Shown here piece by piece: positions 8,899 through 17,605 of a DNA stretch of 64,000 nucleotides (position 1 is its first letter; every line of letters starts with the position of its first letter). The translations under genes were made by a program, and so were the position numbers. Origin of the DNA: Candidatus Bathyarchaeota archaeon (lineage in GTDB: Archaea; Thermoproteota; Bathyarchaeia; Bathyarchaeales; Bathycorpusculaceae); NCBI GenBank assembly GCA_003164295.1, contig PLTA01000061.1, positions 62,179 through 126,178 on the forward strand, read 5' to 3'. The notes beneath the pieces were generated by a model. The model worked only from the letters and a program-made list of their open reading frames with translations. It did no database searches and was not told the origin of the DNA.

Positions 8899-9972
8899 CT
8901 ATTTTTTGCGCAAACTTTCAGGTACATATGCACATGCCGGATCAGATTCGTAAATGTCTCCGGTATATGCATAAGCTCTGTTTCTGCAGCCGCCACATAA
9001 TTCGCGGTACTCACAAACTCCGCATTTACCTTTCAAGATGTTTTTGTCCTGAAAACTCCTGTAATATTTTGATTCTTGGACTTCTTTCCATGCTTCGGTA
9101 AGAGTTTTTTCCCGTATATTTCCAAGCATCATGGGCTCTGAAGGCCTAAGGTCAGTGTAAAAGCATGGTATTAAGTCGCCATTTTCGGTTACGCTTAGAT
9201 ATCCGCCGAACGCAAAGTACGTGCATTTTCCATGAAACTTATGTTCATACCATTCATCAAAGTTAGCCGGGTTTCTTTGTTTGACAACACGTGCGAAATG
9301 TGGGCAATGGACGTGGATTTCAAATTTGCCTTCGTATTTTTGGGTTAAGTCCCATATGTGGTTAAGCGTCAACTCGTATTCTTCAGGTGTTGGAGTTAAA
9401 TCCATAGTTTCTTTGGCTCGTCCGCTAGGCACAAGATGGTTGTACCACACAAAGTTAGCATGGTACTTATCAGCTAATTCCGCAACATGATCTAAATGCT
9501 TATAGTTTATCGTAGTTATCGCACACGCCAATCCATTGAGTATTTTGCCTTTTGAAAGTTTTTCGATAGCGGATAATGCTTTTTGGTATGATCCTTTTCC
9601 CCTTAACTGGTCATTTATTTCTTCGGGGCCATCTATGCTTACAGAAGTCCAAACTTGGTTTTTAACTAGGTTGTCGTAAATTTTTCCATCAACAAAACAG
9701 CCGTTTGTTAATAGGCATACGTTAAGACCGAGGCTTTTTGCGTAAGTAACAATTTCGAAAATGTCCTCGCGCATCAACGGTTCTCCACCTTTTAAGCCGA
9801 ACCATCTTACTCCAAATTTATGCACCTCATCAACCAATTGCAGAGCCTCTTTTGTGGTCATCTCTCTTGGGGCGCGTTTACCTGAAGCGTCAACATTACA
9901 ATATTTGCAACGTGCATTGCAAGCGCCTGTTGATCTCCAAGAAGTCATAAGTAAAGGACCTTTATTTGTCAA
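8899..9972 (-). CDS. Radical SAM/SPASM domain protein
   Basis: Residues 18-25 are CNARCKYC (radical SAM cluster) and KGGEPLM follows near residue 60. The C-terminal region (about 310-350) has the Cys-rich SPASM pattern CGVCEYRELCGGC, expected to hold auxiliary [4Fe-4S] clusters. At 357 residues it matches the PqqE/AhbD-like group, which modifies peptides or makes heme from Fe-coproporphyrin; the substrate here is unknown. The start is TTG 9972, preceded by a good gagggtgg ribosome-binding site. It is divergent from the propeller gene at 10212 and next to the one at 6597, so it may act on a surface protein, but that is speculation. No short precursor peptide gene was found nearby. Confidence 0.87.
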   Translation of the reverse strand: MTNKGPLLMTSWRSTGACNARCKYCNVDASGKRAPREMTTKEALQLVDEVHKFGVRWFGLKGGEPLMREDIFEIVTYAKSLGLNVCLLTNGCFVDGKIYDNLVKNQVWTSVSIDGPEEINDQLRGKGSYQKALSAIEKLSKGKILNGLACAITTINYKHLDHVAELADKYHANFVWYNHLVPSGRAKETMDLTPTPEEYELTLNHIWDLTQKYEGKFEIHVHCPHFARVVKQRNPANFDEWYEHKFHGKCTYFAFGGYLSVTENGDLIPCFYTDLRPSEPMMLGNIREKTLTEAWKEVQESKYYRSFQDKNILKGKCGVCEYRELCGGCRNRAYAYTGDIYESDPACAYVPESLRKK

Positions 9973-10138
9973 GTAAAATCCACCCTCAAATTCTCTTCGT
10001 TAATTTCATGTTTTACTTTAACGTTTCTTTTCAACTTAAAAAAGATTGTGCGGTCTCTCTTGTTTTTGTTTTTAGACGAGTTTTAGCACGTTTATGCTAT
10101 TTGGAGCTTAAACTTCTAAAGTCAAGGAGTTCCGTAAG

Positions 10139-10147
10139 CTTTATAGT
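10139..10147 (+). promoter_or_regulatory. TATA box 28 bases before an ATG at 10171
   Basis: The element ctttatagt is centred about 28 bases before ATG 10171, the spacing of a leaderless archaeal promoter. That ATG opens a frame which reaches the propeller gene at 10212 only after a one-base shift (see findings). Confidence 0.5.
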
Positions 10148-10211
10148 GGAATCGACTATCTACCAATATCATGAGCAAGGAGTCAACCTCTTTCAAACGA
10201 TCATTCAAAAA

Positions 10212-12851
10212 GTGGGGGTAAATGGCATTCACAAACGAATTCTAGTTATGATTATTTTGGCTCTGTTGCTTGTTTCATCAGTTTTTACTTCACTTTCAAC
10301 ATTGCACACGATTGACACTAATTCTGTGAGCGCTCAAGTCACCACTAACACAACTTATGGTAATTTGAGTCAGTATGAGTGGCCAGAGTTTCAAGGTGAC
10401 TCTTCTTTTTCTCGATTTTCTGCTGGCCCAGCTCCTGACACATCAAATGTAGTCTGGAAGGCTAATATAACAGGAATATTGCCCTATATCGCGGCTTTTG
10501 ATGGGATGATTTTTGTTTGCACCAACACTTCCGTGGTTGCCCTTAACCAACAAGGAATTATTATGTGGGAAAAAGTAGTTCCCATGAATGGAACATGGCC
10601 AATAGTGTACAAAATAGATGATTCACACTTGGTAATAGAAGGGAATTGCCTTGACCCACAAACAGGAAATATCTTGTGGACTAGCACACAGTTCTCAGCT
10701 GACACTGCCGTTCTATTCGTAGCCAACGTCTACAGTCCAGAAGAAAAAATGTTCTACACTAAAGAAGACTCATACATTCTAGGTTGGAACTTTTCAAATC
10801 CTTCAGTACCGCCAACGTTAGTTTGGAGAACATACATTCCAGGTGGCGGAAGTACCGGGTCTGGAGTAACATATGGTGGCGGGGAAATCTTTCCTGGGTC
10901 ATTTTTGTTTCATCAAATGGCGTTAAATGCCACTTCGGGACAAGTCCTATGGGATACTCCTACGAAAGGACCGATGATTTTCAGTGGTTCTTATTATCAG
11001 GGTAGGTTCCTACGAGGCGGTACAGATGATAATACTCTATACTGTTTTAACGCTACAAACGGTGATTTTCTTTGGACATTTACGCCAAAAACAAACGGGT
11101 ATTTCACCATAGGAACTGCGGTGGCATACGGGATGGTTTATGCTCTAAATAAAGATGGAAACCTTTACTGTGTCGACATATCAACTGGTAATTTGGTTTG
11201 GCAATACAAGGGGCCAGGTCCACTTATCTTTCCAGGAAACCCTACGATTGCAGATGGTAAAGTCTATGCAACAACAGGGCAAAATGCATCATACAACGGC
11301 GAAATCGCTTCCTCACAGTTTGCATGCTTAAATGCCTACACTGGACAAGTCATTTGGGCGCTTCCAATGGAAGCATTAGCTCCAAAGGAATCTGTCGCTG
11401 TAGCATACGGAAACTTATACATTATTCCAGGTGACGTGACAAAGGCAGTTGACACCATTTCGGGAAACGAATACTCTACAGTTAACCAGCTTTGGGAAAT
11501 GGGCACAAATGCAAGTTCAGTTAGCAATTGGTCTAATTTCCGAGCTGATCCAACGCATTCTTCTACCGCTCTATCAGGTCCGTCAAACTTAACTTTAGCA
11601 TGGAAATTCGAAACTAACGGATCAGTCGTTTCTTCCCCAACTATTGTGGATGGAATAGTTTATGTTGGTTCTCAAGACAAAAATATCTATGCCCTTGGAG
11701 CATGGAGCGGGAGTCTTATTTGGAAATTTACCACTCAAGACACTATTGAATCTTCACCGGCTGTAGCAAACGGTAAAGTTTACACTGGTGGCGATGATGG
11801 ATACGTTTATTGTCTTGATGCTAACACTGGTGCGCTTCTTTGGCAAACGTTTGTCAACGGCGACTTACCTTACACGTTTGCAACTGTTGTTCTGAAATCT
11901 TCGCCAGTTGTGTCAGGTGGCATTGTTTACATTGGATCTTTAGACGGTTACATGTATGCTCTTGACGCAAACACTGGAAATATTATTTGGAAGACCCAAA
12001 CCGGTGGGCCTATCGAATCTTCTCCAGCAGTTTCTGATGGCGCTGTCTACTTTACTTCCCAAGAGCCAACGGCAGGCGCTCTCTACAAACTGGATGCTAA
12101 CACTGGGGCTGTGATTTGGAAACAAACAATTCCCTATGAATATCAATTTATAGGCGGCACTGAACTGCTGGGTTCTCCGTCAATTGCGGACGGAATGGTC
12201 TTTGCATCCTCTAACTTAAGAACATACTATGCTGTAAATGCCATAACAGGTAATGTGATTTGGAATTTCACGGATCCAAATGCCAGCGAATTCATAAGTT
12301 CTTCCCCAATTTACGTTAACGGTCAACTTTTCATCATTGACAAATTCAACGTAGCATGTCTTGATGCAACAACTGGTCACATGATTTGGACTTTTTATAC
12401 TGGCGATGAACTATACATTTCACCTTCGTACGCTGACGGCAAAATCTATGTTGTTACTAGTCAACGGGATTTATACATTCTTGATGCAACCAATAACGGC
12501 ACAAAACTTGCCACTTATGTTACACCTTCAACTTCTTGGTCTTCACCTAGCTTAGCCAACGGAATGTTGTATGTAGGTTGTAACGATTGGAATGTTTATT
12601 GCTTCTCTAATTACGTTACTAGCCAAACTTCAAATCCACCTTCAACTAAGACTTCAACTAATAATCCATCTCATAATATCACCATAGCACCTGACTTAAT
12701 AATGGCAATTGCCGCTGTCATCGCTGCAGCTGTTATAGTCGTAATTGTTGCAGTTAGCATTGTAATCAGAAAAAGATCCAAAAAATCGAAGATTGATTCT
12801 GTCAACACGAACGTCTTTCACTTAAAGAACTTTAGTTATCAACTTTGGTAA
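10212..12851 (+). CDS. Secreted PQQ-like beta-propeller protein, membrane anchored
   Basis: From GTG 10212 the product has 879 residues: a basic n-region (HKR), a hydrophobic signal segment with likely cleavage after SVSA, two tracts of PQQ-like propeller repeats (blades with ALDANTGNIIWK-type motifs) and a C-terminal membrane helix followed by RKRSKK. N-x-S/T sequons are frequent. The open frame continues upstream to TTG 9966, but that would overlap the divergent gene and lacks sense. No ribosome-binding site precedes GTG 10212. A leaderless ATG at 10171 with a frameshift in the G tract at 10214-10218 may be the true start. It ends nine bases before the amidohydrolase gene. Confidence 0.83.
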   Translation: MGVNGIHKRILVMIILALLLVSSVFTSLSTLHTIDTNSVSAQVTTNTTYGNLSQYEWPEFQGDSSFSRFSAGPAPDTSNVVWKANITGILPYIAAFDGMIFVCTNTSVVALNQQGIIMWEKVVPMNGTWPIVYKIDDSHLVIEGNCLDPQTGNILWTSTQFSADTAVLFVANVYSPEEKMFYTKEDSYILGWNFSNPSVPPTLVWRTYIPGGGSTGSGVTYGGGEIFPGSFLFHQMALNATSGQVLWDTPTKGPMIFSGSYYQGRFLRGGTDDNTLYCFNATNGDFLWTFTPKTNGYFTIGTAVAYGMVYALNKDGNLYCVDISTGNLVWQYKGPGPLIFPGNPTIADGKVYATTGQNASYNGEIASSQFACLNAYTGQVIWALPMEALAPKESVAVAYGNLYIIPGDVTKAVDTISGNEYSTVNQLWEMGTNASSVSNWSNFRADPTHSSTALSGPSNLTLAWKFETNGSVVSSPTIVDGIVYVGSQDKNIYALGAWSGSLIWKFTTQDTIESSPAVANGKVYTGGDDGYVYCLDANTGALLWQTFVNGDLPYTFATVVLKSSPVVSGGIVYIGSLDGYMYALDANTGNIIWKTQTGGPIESSPAVSDGAVYFTSQEPTAGALYKLDANTGAVIWKQTIPYEYQFIGGTELLGSPSIADGMVFASSNLRTYYAVNAITGNVIWNFTDPNASEFISSSPIYVNGQLFIIDKFNVACLDATTGHMIWTFYTGDELYISPSYADGKIYVVTSQRDLYILDATNNGTKLATYVTPSTSWSSPSLANGMLYVGCNDWNVYCFSNYVTSQTSNPPSTKTSTNNPSHNITIAPDLIMAIAAVIAAAVIVVIVAVSIVIRKRSKKSKIDSVNTNVFHLKNFSYQLW

Positions 12852-12860
12852 AGTGGCAAC

Positions 12861-14432
12861 TTGTCAGCAGACTTAGTTCTGATTAACGCAAGCGTTCAAA
12901 GCATGAACCCTCGCCAGCCCATTTTTCAAGCAGTCGCAATACGAAAAAACAAAATCGTTAAAGTCGGAACAAACCAAGAAATTAAAACATTGATTGGTGA
13001 AACCACAAAAATAATTGATTTAAACGGGAAAACAATCGTTCCCGGCTTGATTGACACCCATATTCACGTAGCCGATTTTGGAAAATGCTTGCTTTGGCTC
13101 GACTTAACTCGTGCGAAATCCATCAAAGAGCTGCAAAATTTGTTGAGAAAAAAAGCAAAACAGACTCCGAGTGGATGTTGGATAATCGGGCGTGGATGGA
13201 ATCCTGACCGCTTCAAAGAAAAACGTTTCCTTAATATCTCTGATCTCGATGTTGCTGCGCCAAATAATCCTGTAATTTTTTATCATGAAACGGCAATGAT
13301 TTGCGCCGTCAACTCTGTCGCGTTAAAGCTGGCGGGTATTACCGTTGAAACTCCTGGACCTTCAGGTGGAACAGTTGATAAAAATCTAAAAACAGGCAAA
13401 CTAACTGGAATCTTGCGCGACTCTGCAATCAACATGGTCTGGAAAGTTGTTCCTGACCCCAGAGAAGACGAGCTTTTGGATGCTACGGCTTTGGCTTGCC
13501 AAAAACTCGTTGAAGCTGGCCTTACAAGTGTCCATTGGATAATGCTTTCCGAAAATGAAATTTCAATAATTAAAAAGCTCCATGACGAGGGGAGGTTGCT
13601 TGTTAGGGTTAATGTGATTGTTCCCATAGAGTTTTTAGAGAAAACTGTTGGTTTTCCTACCTCTGACAATTTGATGTTGCATGTCGGAGGCTCTTTAATA
13701 GCTGTAGATGGTTATTTAGACTCCAAAACTGCTGCATTATCAAAACCCTACAGTAATGATCCAAATAATAACGGCAAACTACTTTACACCACCCAATCGC
13801 TGTCAACTTCGATAGGACGAGTATTAGCGAAGGGTTTTCAGCCAATAGTTCAAGCTATGGGCGATAAAGCTGTAGATACGGCGTTGAACGCGATCGAGCA
13901 AATGGCTAAGCAAGCGTCGGGCAAATCTGTTCGTTTCCGAATTGAACAAGCCGCACTTTTAAATTCGCAGTTAGCCAAGCGCCTAAAAACTCAAAAAATA
14001 GTAGTTTCTGTTCAACCCAAAGTCATAGCTACAGAATTTTCTGTTTGGTCAGCCACCGAGAACCTTGGCATTGAGAGAGCTAAGTGGTTGCATCCGCTCA
14101 GAACACTGCTAAATGAGGGTGTTAAGGTTGTTGGTGGTTCAGATTGTCCAATGGAGCCTTTGAACCCATTGCTTGGAATCGAAGCCGCTGTGCTTAGAGA
14201 AGATTTTCCCGAGCAACGCTTAAGCGTCAAGGAAGCTTTGTATATGTATACAATTGATGCTGCTTATTCTTCTGGGGAAGAAGCTCTCAAGGGAACAATT
14301 GAAGTTGGCAAGTTGGCTGACTTAGTAGTTTTGTCCCATAACCCGATGGATACTCCAACAAATGAAATTAAAAACATTAATGTCGAAATGACTGTTGTAG
14401 ACGGAAAAGTGGTTTATTCCAAGTATTCCTAA
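12861..14432 (+). CDS. Amidohydrolase family protein (YtcJ-like)
   Basis: The 523-residue protein starts with TTG nine bases after the propeller gene, probably in the same transcript. It has the amidohydrolase layout: an N-terminal beta-sandwich part, GLIDTHIH (metal-binding HxH) near residues 62-69, and the GSDCPMEPLNPLLGI segment with a metal-site Asp near residue 430. The C-terminal GKLADLVVL segment is typical of the family. Long YtcJ-like members (about 500-550 residues) act on unknown amides or cyclic compounds, and their substrates are seldom established. There is no signal peptide, so it is cytoplasmic. Confidence 0.85.
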   Translation: MSADLVLINASVQSMNPRQPIFQAVAIRKNKIVKVGTNQEIKTLIGETTKIIDLNGKTIVPGLIDTHIHVADFGKCLLWLDLTRAKSIKELQNLLRKKAKQTPSGCWIIGRGWNPDRFKEKRFLNISDLDVAAPNNPVIFYHETAMICAVNSVALKLAGITVETPGPSGGTVDKNLKTGKLTGILRDSAINMVWKVVPDPREDELLDATALACQKLVEAGLTSVHWIMLSENEISIIKKLHDEGRLLVRVNVIVPIEFLEKTVGFPTSDNLMLHVGGSLIAVDGYLDSKTAALSKPYSNDPNNNGKLLYTTQSLSTSIGRVLAKGFQPIVQAMGDKAVDTALNAIEQMAKQASGKSVRFRIEQAALLNSQLAKRLKTQKIVVSVQPKVIATEFSVWSATENLGIERAKWLHPLRTLLNEGVKVVGGSDCPMEPLNPLLGIEAAVLREDFPEQRLSVKEALYMYTIDAAYSSGEEALKGTIEVGKLADLVVLSHNPMDTPTNEIKNINVEMTVVDGKVVYSKYS

Positions 14433-14448
14433 AGCTAATCCACATCGC

Positions 14449-15897
14449 TTACTTCTTTTTCAACAATATCTTAACAGTTTTTTTCGGGTTTTTAATTGCC
14501 CTCAAAACTTTATACCTTGTAAAAGTTGGATTAACCAAATTAGCTCTTGCACACAGCTCGCGTAAATCATTTGCTGAAAATTCTGGTGTCTCTATTAATG
14601 GTTCCGTTGCCGCCAATGCGAAATCGCAAAAACCTTCTCTTAAAAAGCCGCCAAGTTTTGCTTGTTCATACAGTGCTGTTCCATAAAGTGGCATGGCAAT
14701 GCTGAAAATAAAGCTGTCCGCACCCAGCCGTTTAAGTTTGTAAGCAAATTTTATTGTCTCTTCAATGTCAGCTTTGGTTTCACCAATCAACCCAATAACA
14801 AAGAAGCAGCCCACTTTGATTCCGACTTTCTTGCAAGCAATTACAGCTTGCTCAACACTTTTCAAATCCAAATTCTTACCAATAACCTCATTCACTACAC
14901 GTTGAGCACCAGATTCGGGAGCTACACGAATCTTTTTGCAACCAGACCTCTTCATCTTTCTTAGAAGCGGTTCATCAAGCATATCTGCCCTAACTCCATT
15001 AGGAGTAAACCACTCAATTTGCAAGCCTCGCTCAACAATTAAGTCGCAAATGTCAGCCATGCGCTTCTTATCTAAAGTCATGTTGTCATCTGAAAAATCA
15101 ATCTGTTTAATTCCGTAATTCTTCACTAACTGTTCTATCTCATCAACAACATTTTTTGGGCTTCTGGCACGCCACTTTTTACCCCATACAATACAGTTCG
15201 AGCAGAAAACGCAATTATGGGGGCAACCTCTGCTTGTAATCATAGCTGTCCATGGCTTAGAAACTTCGCCACGCAACGGATTTTCTTTAACAGCTTCAAA
15301 GTATATTTTCATTGGAAGCAAATGCCTAGCGGGAAAAGGCAAAGAATCCAAATCCTCAATTATTGCTCGTTCACCTGTGAGAACAGGTTTCCTATTTTGC
15401 TTAAAGCCTAAACCGTCTATGGCGCCAAAATTTTGCTTCCCAACCTCAAGAATATCCACCAGTTCAGAAACTGTGTTTTCTGGTTCACCGATGACAACGA
15501 AATCTACATCGGTTTCTGAAAGACAAGCTTCTGGTCTAGCTGAAGGATGCTGACCCATCAGTACAACAACAATCTTTCTGTTAACGGACTTTATTGCAGA
15601 AACTACTTCAAACGCGGTTTTAGACCAACCTGAAAAAGGAATTTCAACAACAGCAACATCAGCATTCCATTTTCCCACTTGTTCAGCAATAGTTTGGGCA
15701 CTTAAACCAACACGATATTTGGTTTCATCTAATTCTATAAGGTTCTTCCAGCCTTCCGTAGGAGCATCAATAATGCATACATCATGCTTTTTTTCCAAAA
15801 CAGCAGCAACTGACGCTAAAACGATGGGTGGAAAAACGTTTGGTTTCCCCCACGCTTTGGGCTGAATTCTAGGTGGATTGATGAGGCAAATACGCAT
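14449..15897 (-). CDS. B12-binding-domain radical SAM protein (2)
   Basis: The N-terminal half has the cobalamin-binding fold (MRICLINPPRIQP start; VVLMGQHPSARPEACL; VDFVVIGEPENTV). SRGCPHNCVFCSNC follows near residue 215, with an extra Cys just after the canonical triad. The radical SAM barrel contains the ESGAQRV and GLIGET segments of the family. The open frame extends to 15930, but MRICLIN at 15897 is the usual beginning of this domain. The protein is 482 residues. It converges with the amidohydrolase (16 bases apart) and is followed upstream by CbiB, which makes corrinoid precursors. The substrate is unknown. Confidence 0.87.
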   Translation of the reverse strand: MRICLINPPRIQPKAWGKPNVFPPIVLASVAAVLEKKHDVCIIDAPTEGWKNLIELDETKYRVGLSAQTIAEQVGKWNADVAVVEIPFSGWSKTAFEVVSAIKSVNRKIVVVLMGQHPSARPEACLSETDVDFVVIGEPENTVSELVDILEVGKQNFGAIDGLGFKQNRKPVLTGERAIIEDLDSLPFPARHLLPMKIYFEAVKENPLRGEVSKPWTAMITSRGCPHNCVFCSNCIVWGKKWRARSPKNVVDEIEQLVKNYGIKQIDFSDDNMTLDKKRMADICDLIVERGLQIEWFTPNGVRADMLDEPLLRKMKRSGCKKIRVAPESGAQRVVNEVIGKNLDLKSVEQAVIACKKVGIKVGCFFVIGLIGETKADIEETIKFAYKLKRLGADSFIFSIAMPLYGTALYEQAKLGGFLREGFCDFALAATEPLIETPEFSANDLRELCARANLVNPTFTRYKVLRAIKNPKKTVKILLKKK

Positions 15898-15951
15898 GTT
15901 GCAGCTCTTCTTAAAACACCAATACTTCAAAGCTTTGATTAAAACTTTGCA

Positions 15952-16950
15952 CTAAATGGGCAAAAAGAACAATCGTACAACTATTATAACTCCAACGCAT
16001 AAAAGTGCCCATAAAACAATCGTAACGTCACGAATACGAAGGGCATCTAATATCTTGTTACCAGTTAGTGGTTCCTGAGTGTCGCCTAAAATGTATTGGC
16101 CTGGCTTCTCCAACTGCACTCGCAATGCTCCGGCCATAGCTGCCATTGGCCAACCATGATTTCTACTGGGAGTTTTCTTGTGGTCTCTAAAAGCGATTCT
16201 CCAAGCGTTCTTAGCATCTTTTCTAAGGAGTGCCGCTGCTACAATCGTAAAGATCGCCGTTAAACGGGTGGGAATATAGTTTACAACAGTATCTAAGTTT
16301 GCACTGAACCATCCAGTGTTGATATGTTTCTCATCCTTGAATCCTACCATGCCATCAAGTGTGTTTACTGCACGAAAAGCAATAGCGCCCGTAACCCCAA
16401 ACAATGCAAATGACATCATCGGGGAAAGTTTGAAGTCGATGAGGTTCTCTGCCATTGACTCGATAACTGCACTGCTGATTTGTGAGCCATTTAGGGTTCT
16501 TGAGTCTCTTCTTGAGAAGTGACTGTATTTTTTTGCTTCGTCAAGGTCATTTGCTTCGATGGCTTTGGCTGCGGCTTTTGCCCAATCGGTTTCAAGTTTA
16601 ATGCAAATTGTCATTTTGAGCAATATAATACCTGTGAAAGCGTAAATCAAAATGTTGAAGTAAAACGGAACATAAGTATAAATTGCCCATAATCCAAGGA
16701 AAACGGGAACGGCAAACGAACAAATTACTGTTAATCCAAGAAGTACGCCTAAGAACTTTTCAGTTTTAGGATTTTTATTCTTGAAGTAGGGTTCTATTTT
16801 TGCCGTAAAATTACCCATGAGAACAGTTGGATGCAGCTTGAAAAACCATTTGTCAGGGTCATTGGGCGATGGGTCGCCAAGAACCAAATCTAACAAGACA
16901 GCAAGAACCAACATAACGACGGGAACTAGTAGGGTTAAGAGGTTTAGCAT
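15952..16950 (-). CDS. cbiB: Adenosylcobinamide-phosphate synthase CbiB
   Basis: The 332-residue membrane protein matches CbiB/CobD of cobalamin synthesis, which joins aminopropanol (or its phosphate) to adenosylcobyric acid. Recognisable elements are LVLGDPSPNDPD and HPTVLMGNF near the N-terminus, SRRDSRTLNGSQISSAVIES in the middle, DGMVGFK, and HGWPMAAMAGAL towards the end. Several membrane helices surround these. TTG 16953 directly precedes ATG 16950; I use the ATG. It works upstream of CobY, CobS and CobT, found at 33.6-35 and 42-45 kb, and the CobD-like decarboxylase at 26.5 kb would supply the aminopropanol phosphate. Confidence 0.93.
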   Translation of the reverse strand: MLNLLTLLVPVVMLVLAVLLDLVLGDPSPNDPDKWFFKLHPTVLMGNFTAKIEPYFKNKNPKTEKFLGVLLGLTVICSFAVPVFLGLWAIYTYVPFYFNILIYAFTGIILLKMTICIKLETDWAKAAAKAIEANDLDEAKKYSHFSRRDSRTLNGSQISSAVIESMAENLIDFKLSPMMSFALFGVTGAIAFRAVNTLDGMVGFKDEKHINTGWFSANLDTVVNYIPTRLTAIFTIVAAALLRKDAKNAWRIAFRDHKKTPSRNHGWPMAAMAGALRVQLEKPGQYILGDTQEPLTGNKILDALRIRDVTIVLWALLCVGVIIVVRLFFLPI

Positions 16951-17087
16951 CAAGAGTTTCCCAAACTTTTGTTTTCCTGATACTTTGAGTAAACAGTTAA
17001 TATCAATTACGGTTCATAGGGTTATTGGTGATTTTAGACTGGTTTTTTAAGTTAGACAATCCTATTGGTTGAGAGGTTGGTGCTGGC

Positions 17088-17522
17088 TTGGAATCCAACG
17101 AAGAACTGAATTCGTCAACATTTCAATCTTACGTTTACATGGTCAAAGCAGGGAAACCAATAGGGCCGAGAGATTTGATGCGCGGAGCCAACCTTAGTAG
17201 TCCAAGTGTTGCTTACCGAAACCTTCAGAAACTCATTGATCTAGGTTTAGTTGTTAAAGATGAATACGGAAATTACGTTGTGAAAGAAAAAGTGGGTATT
17301 AACGGATATGTTTGGGTGGGAAAAACCCTTATGCCCAGCTTCGCCATCTTCGGTTTTATTTTTGTGGGCGTTTTAATTGCTGAGATTGCCATTTTGATTC
17401 CCCATTTACTTTTGGGTTCACCTATTGAGGAGGCATTTTGGCTTCTGACAATCGTTACCGTTGTTTCTGCAGCGATTTTTCTTTTTGAAGCTTTGCGATC
17501 TAAAAAGAAACCAAGGTTTTAA
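17088..17522 (+). CDS. Membrane-anchored winged-helix regulator, paralogue of 474-926
   Basis: This 144-residue protein has an N-terminal winged helix (GPRDLMRGANLSSPSVAYRN near residues 25-45) and two hydrophobic helices (about 80-105 and 116-137). It is closely related to the minus-strand gene at 474-926: same domain order, length and recognition helix. The start is TTG 17088, with a purine-rich gagaggttgg upstream. It is divergent from cbiB, 138 bases away, and convergent with a radical SAM gene, either of which could be regulated by it. A membrane anchor suggests it senses an envelope or membrane signal (inference). Confidence 0.75.
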   Translation: MESNEELNSSTFQSYVYMVKAGKPIGPRDLMRGANLSSPSVAYRNLQKLIDLGLVVKDEYGNYVVKEKVGINGYVWVGKTLMPSFAIFGFIFVGVLIAEIAILIPHLLLGSPIEEAFWLLTIVTVVSAAIFLFEALRSKKKPRF

Positions 17523-17605
17523 CCAGCAGTTAACTGAGAGTTTCAGCTTTTGAACGTTTTAAAGTATTTGGCAAGTTGTCTCTTCAAATGTTGGTGCATT
17601 GTCGT

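Noticed and set aside
8832-9000. RiPP precursor peptide next to the SPASM gene
   Set aside because: No short frame with leader-core character was found in the intergenic DNA around the radical SAM genes.
10171-10221. 16-residue frame MSKESTSFKRSFKKWG as a separate small gene
   Set aside because: It fits better as the displaced N-terminus of the propeller gene; its basic composition matches the n-region of a signal peptide.
11336-12146. Minus-strand frames inside the propeller gene
   Set aside because: They are compositional shadows of the repeat codons and lack starts with ribosome-binding sites.
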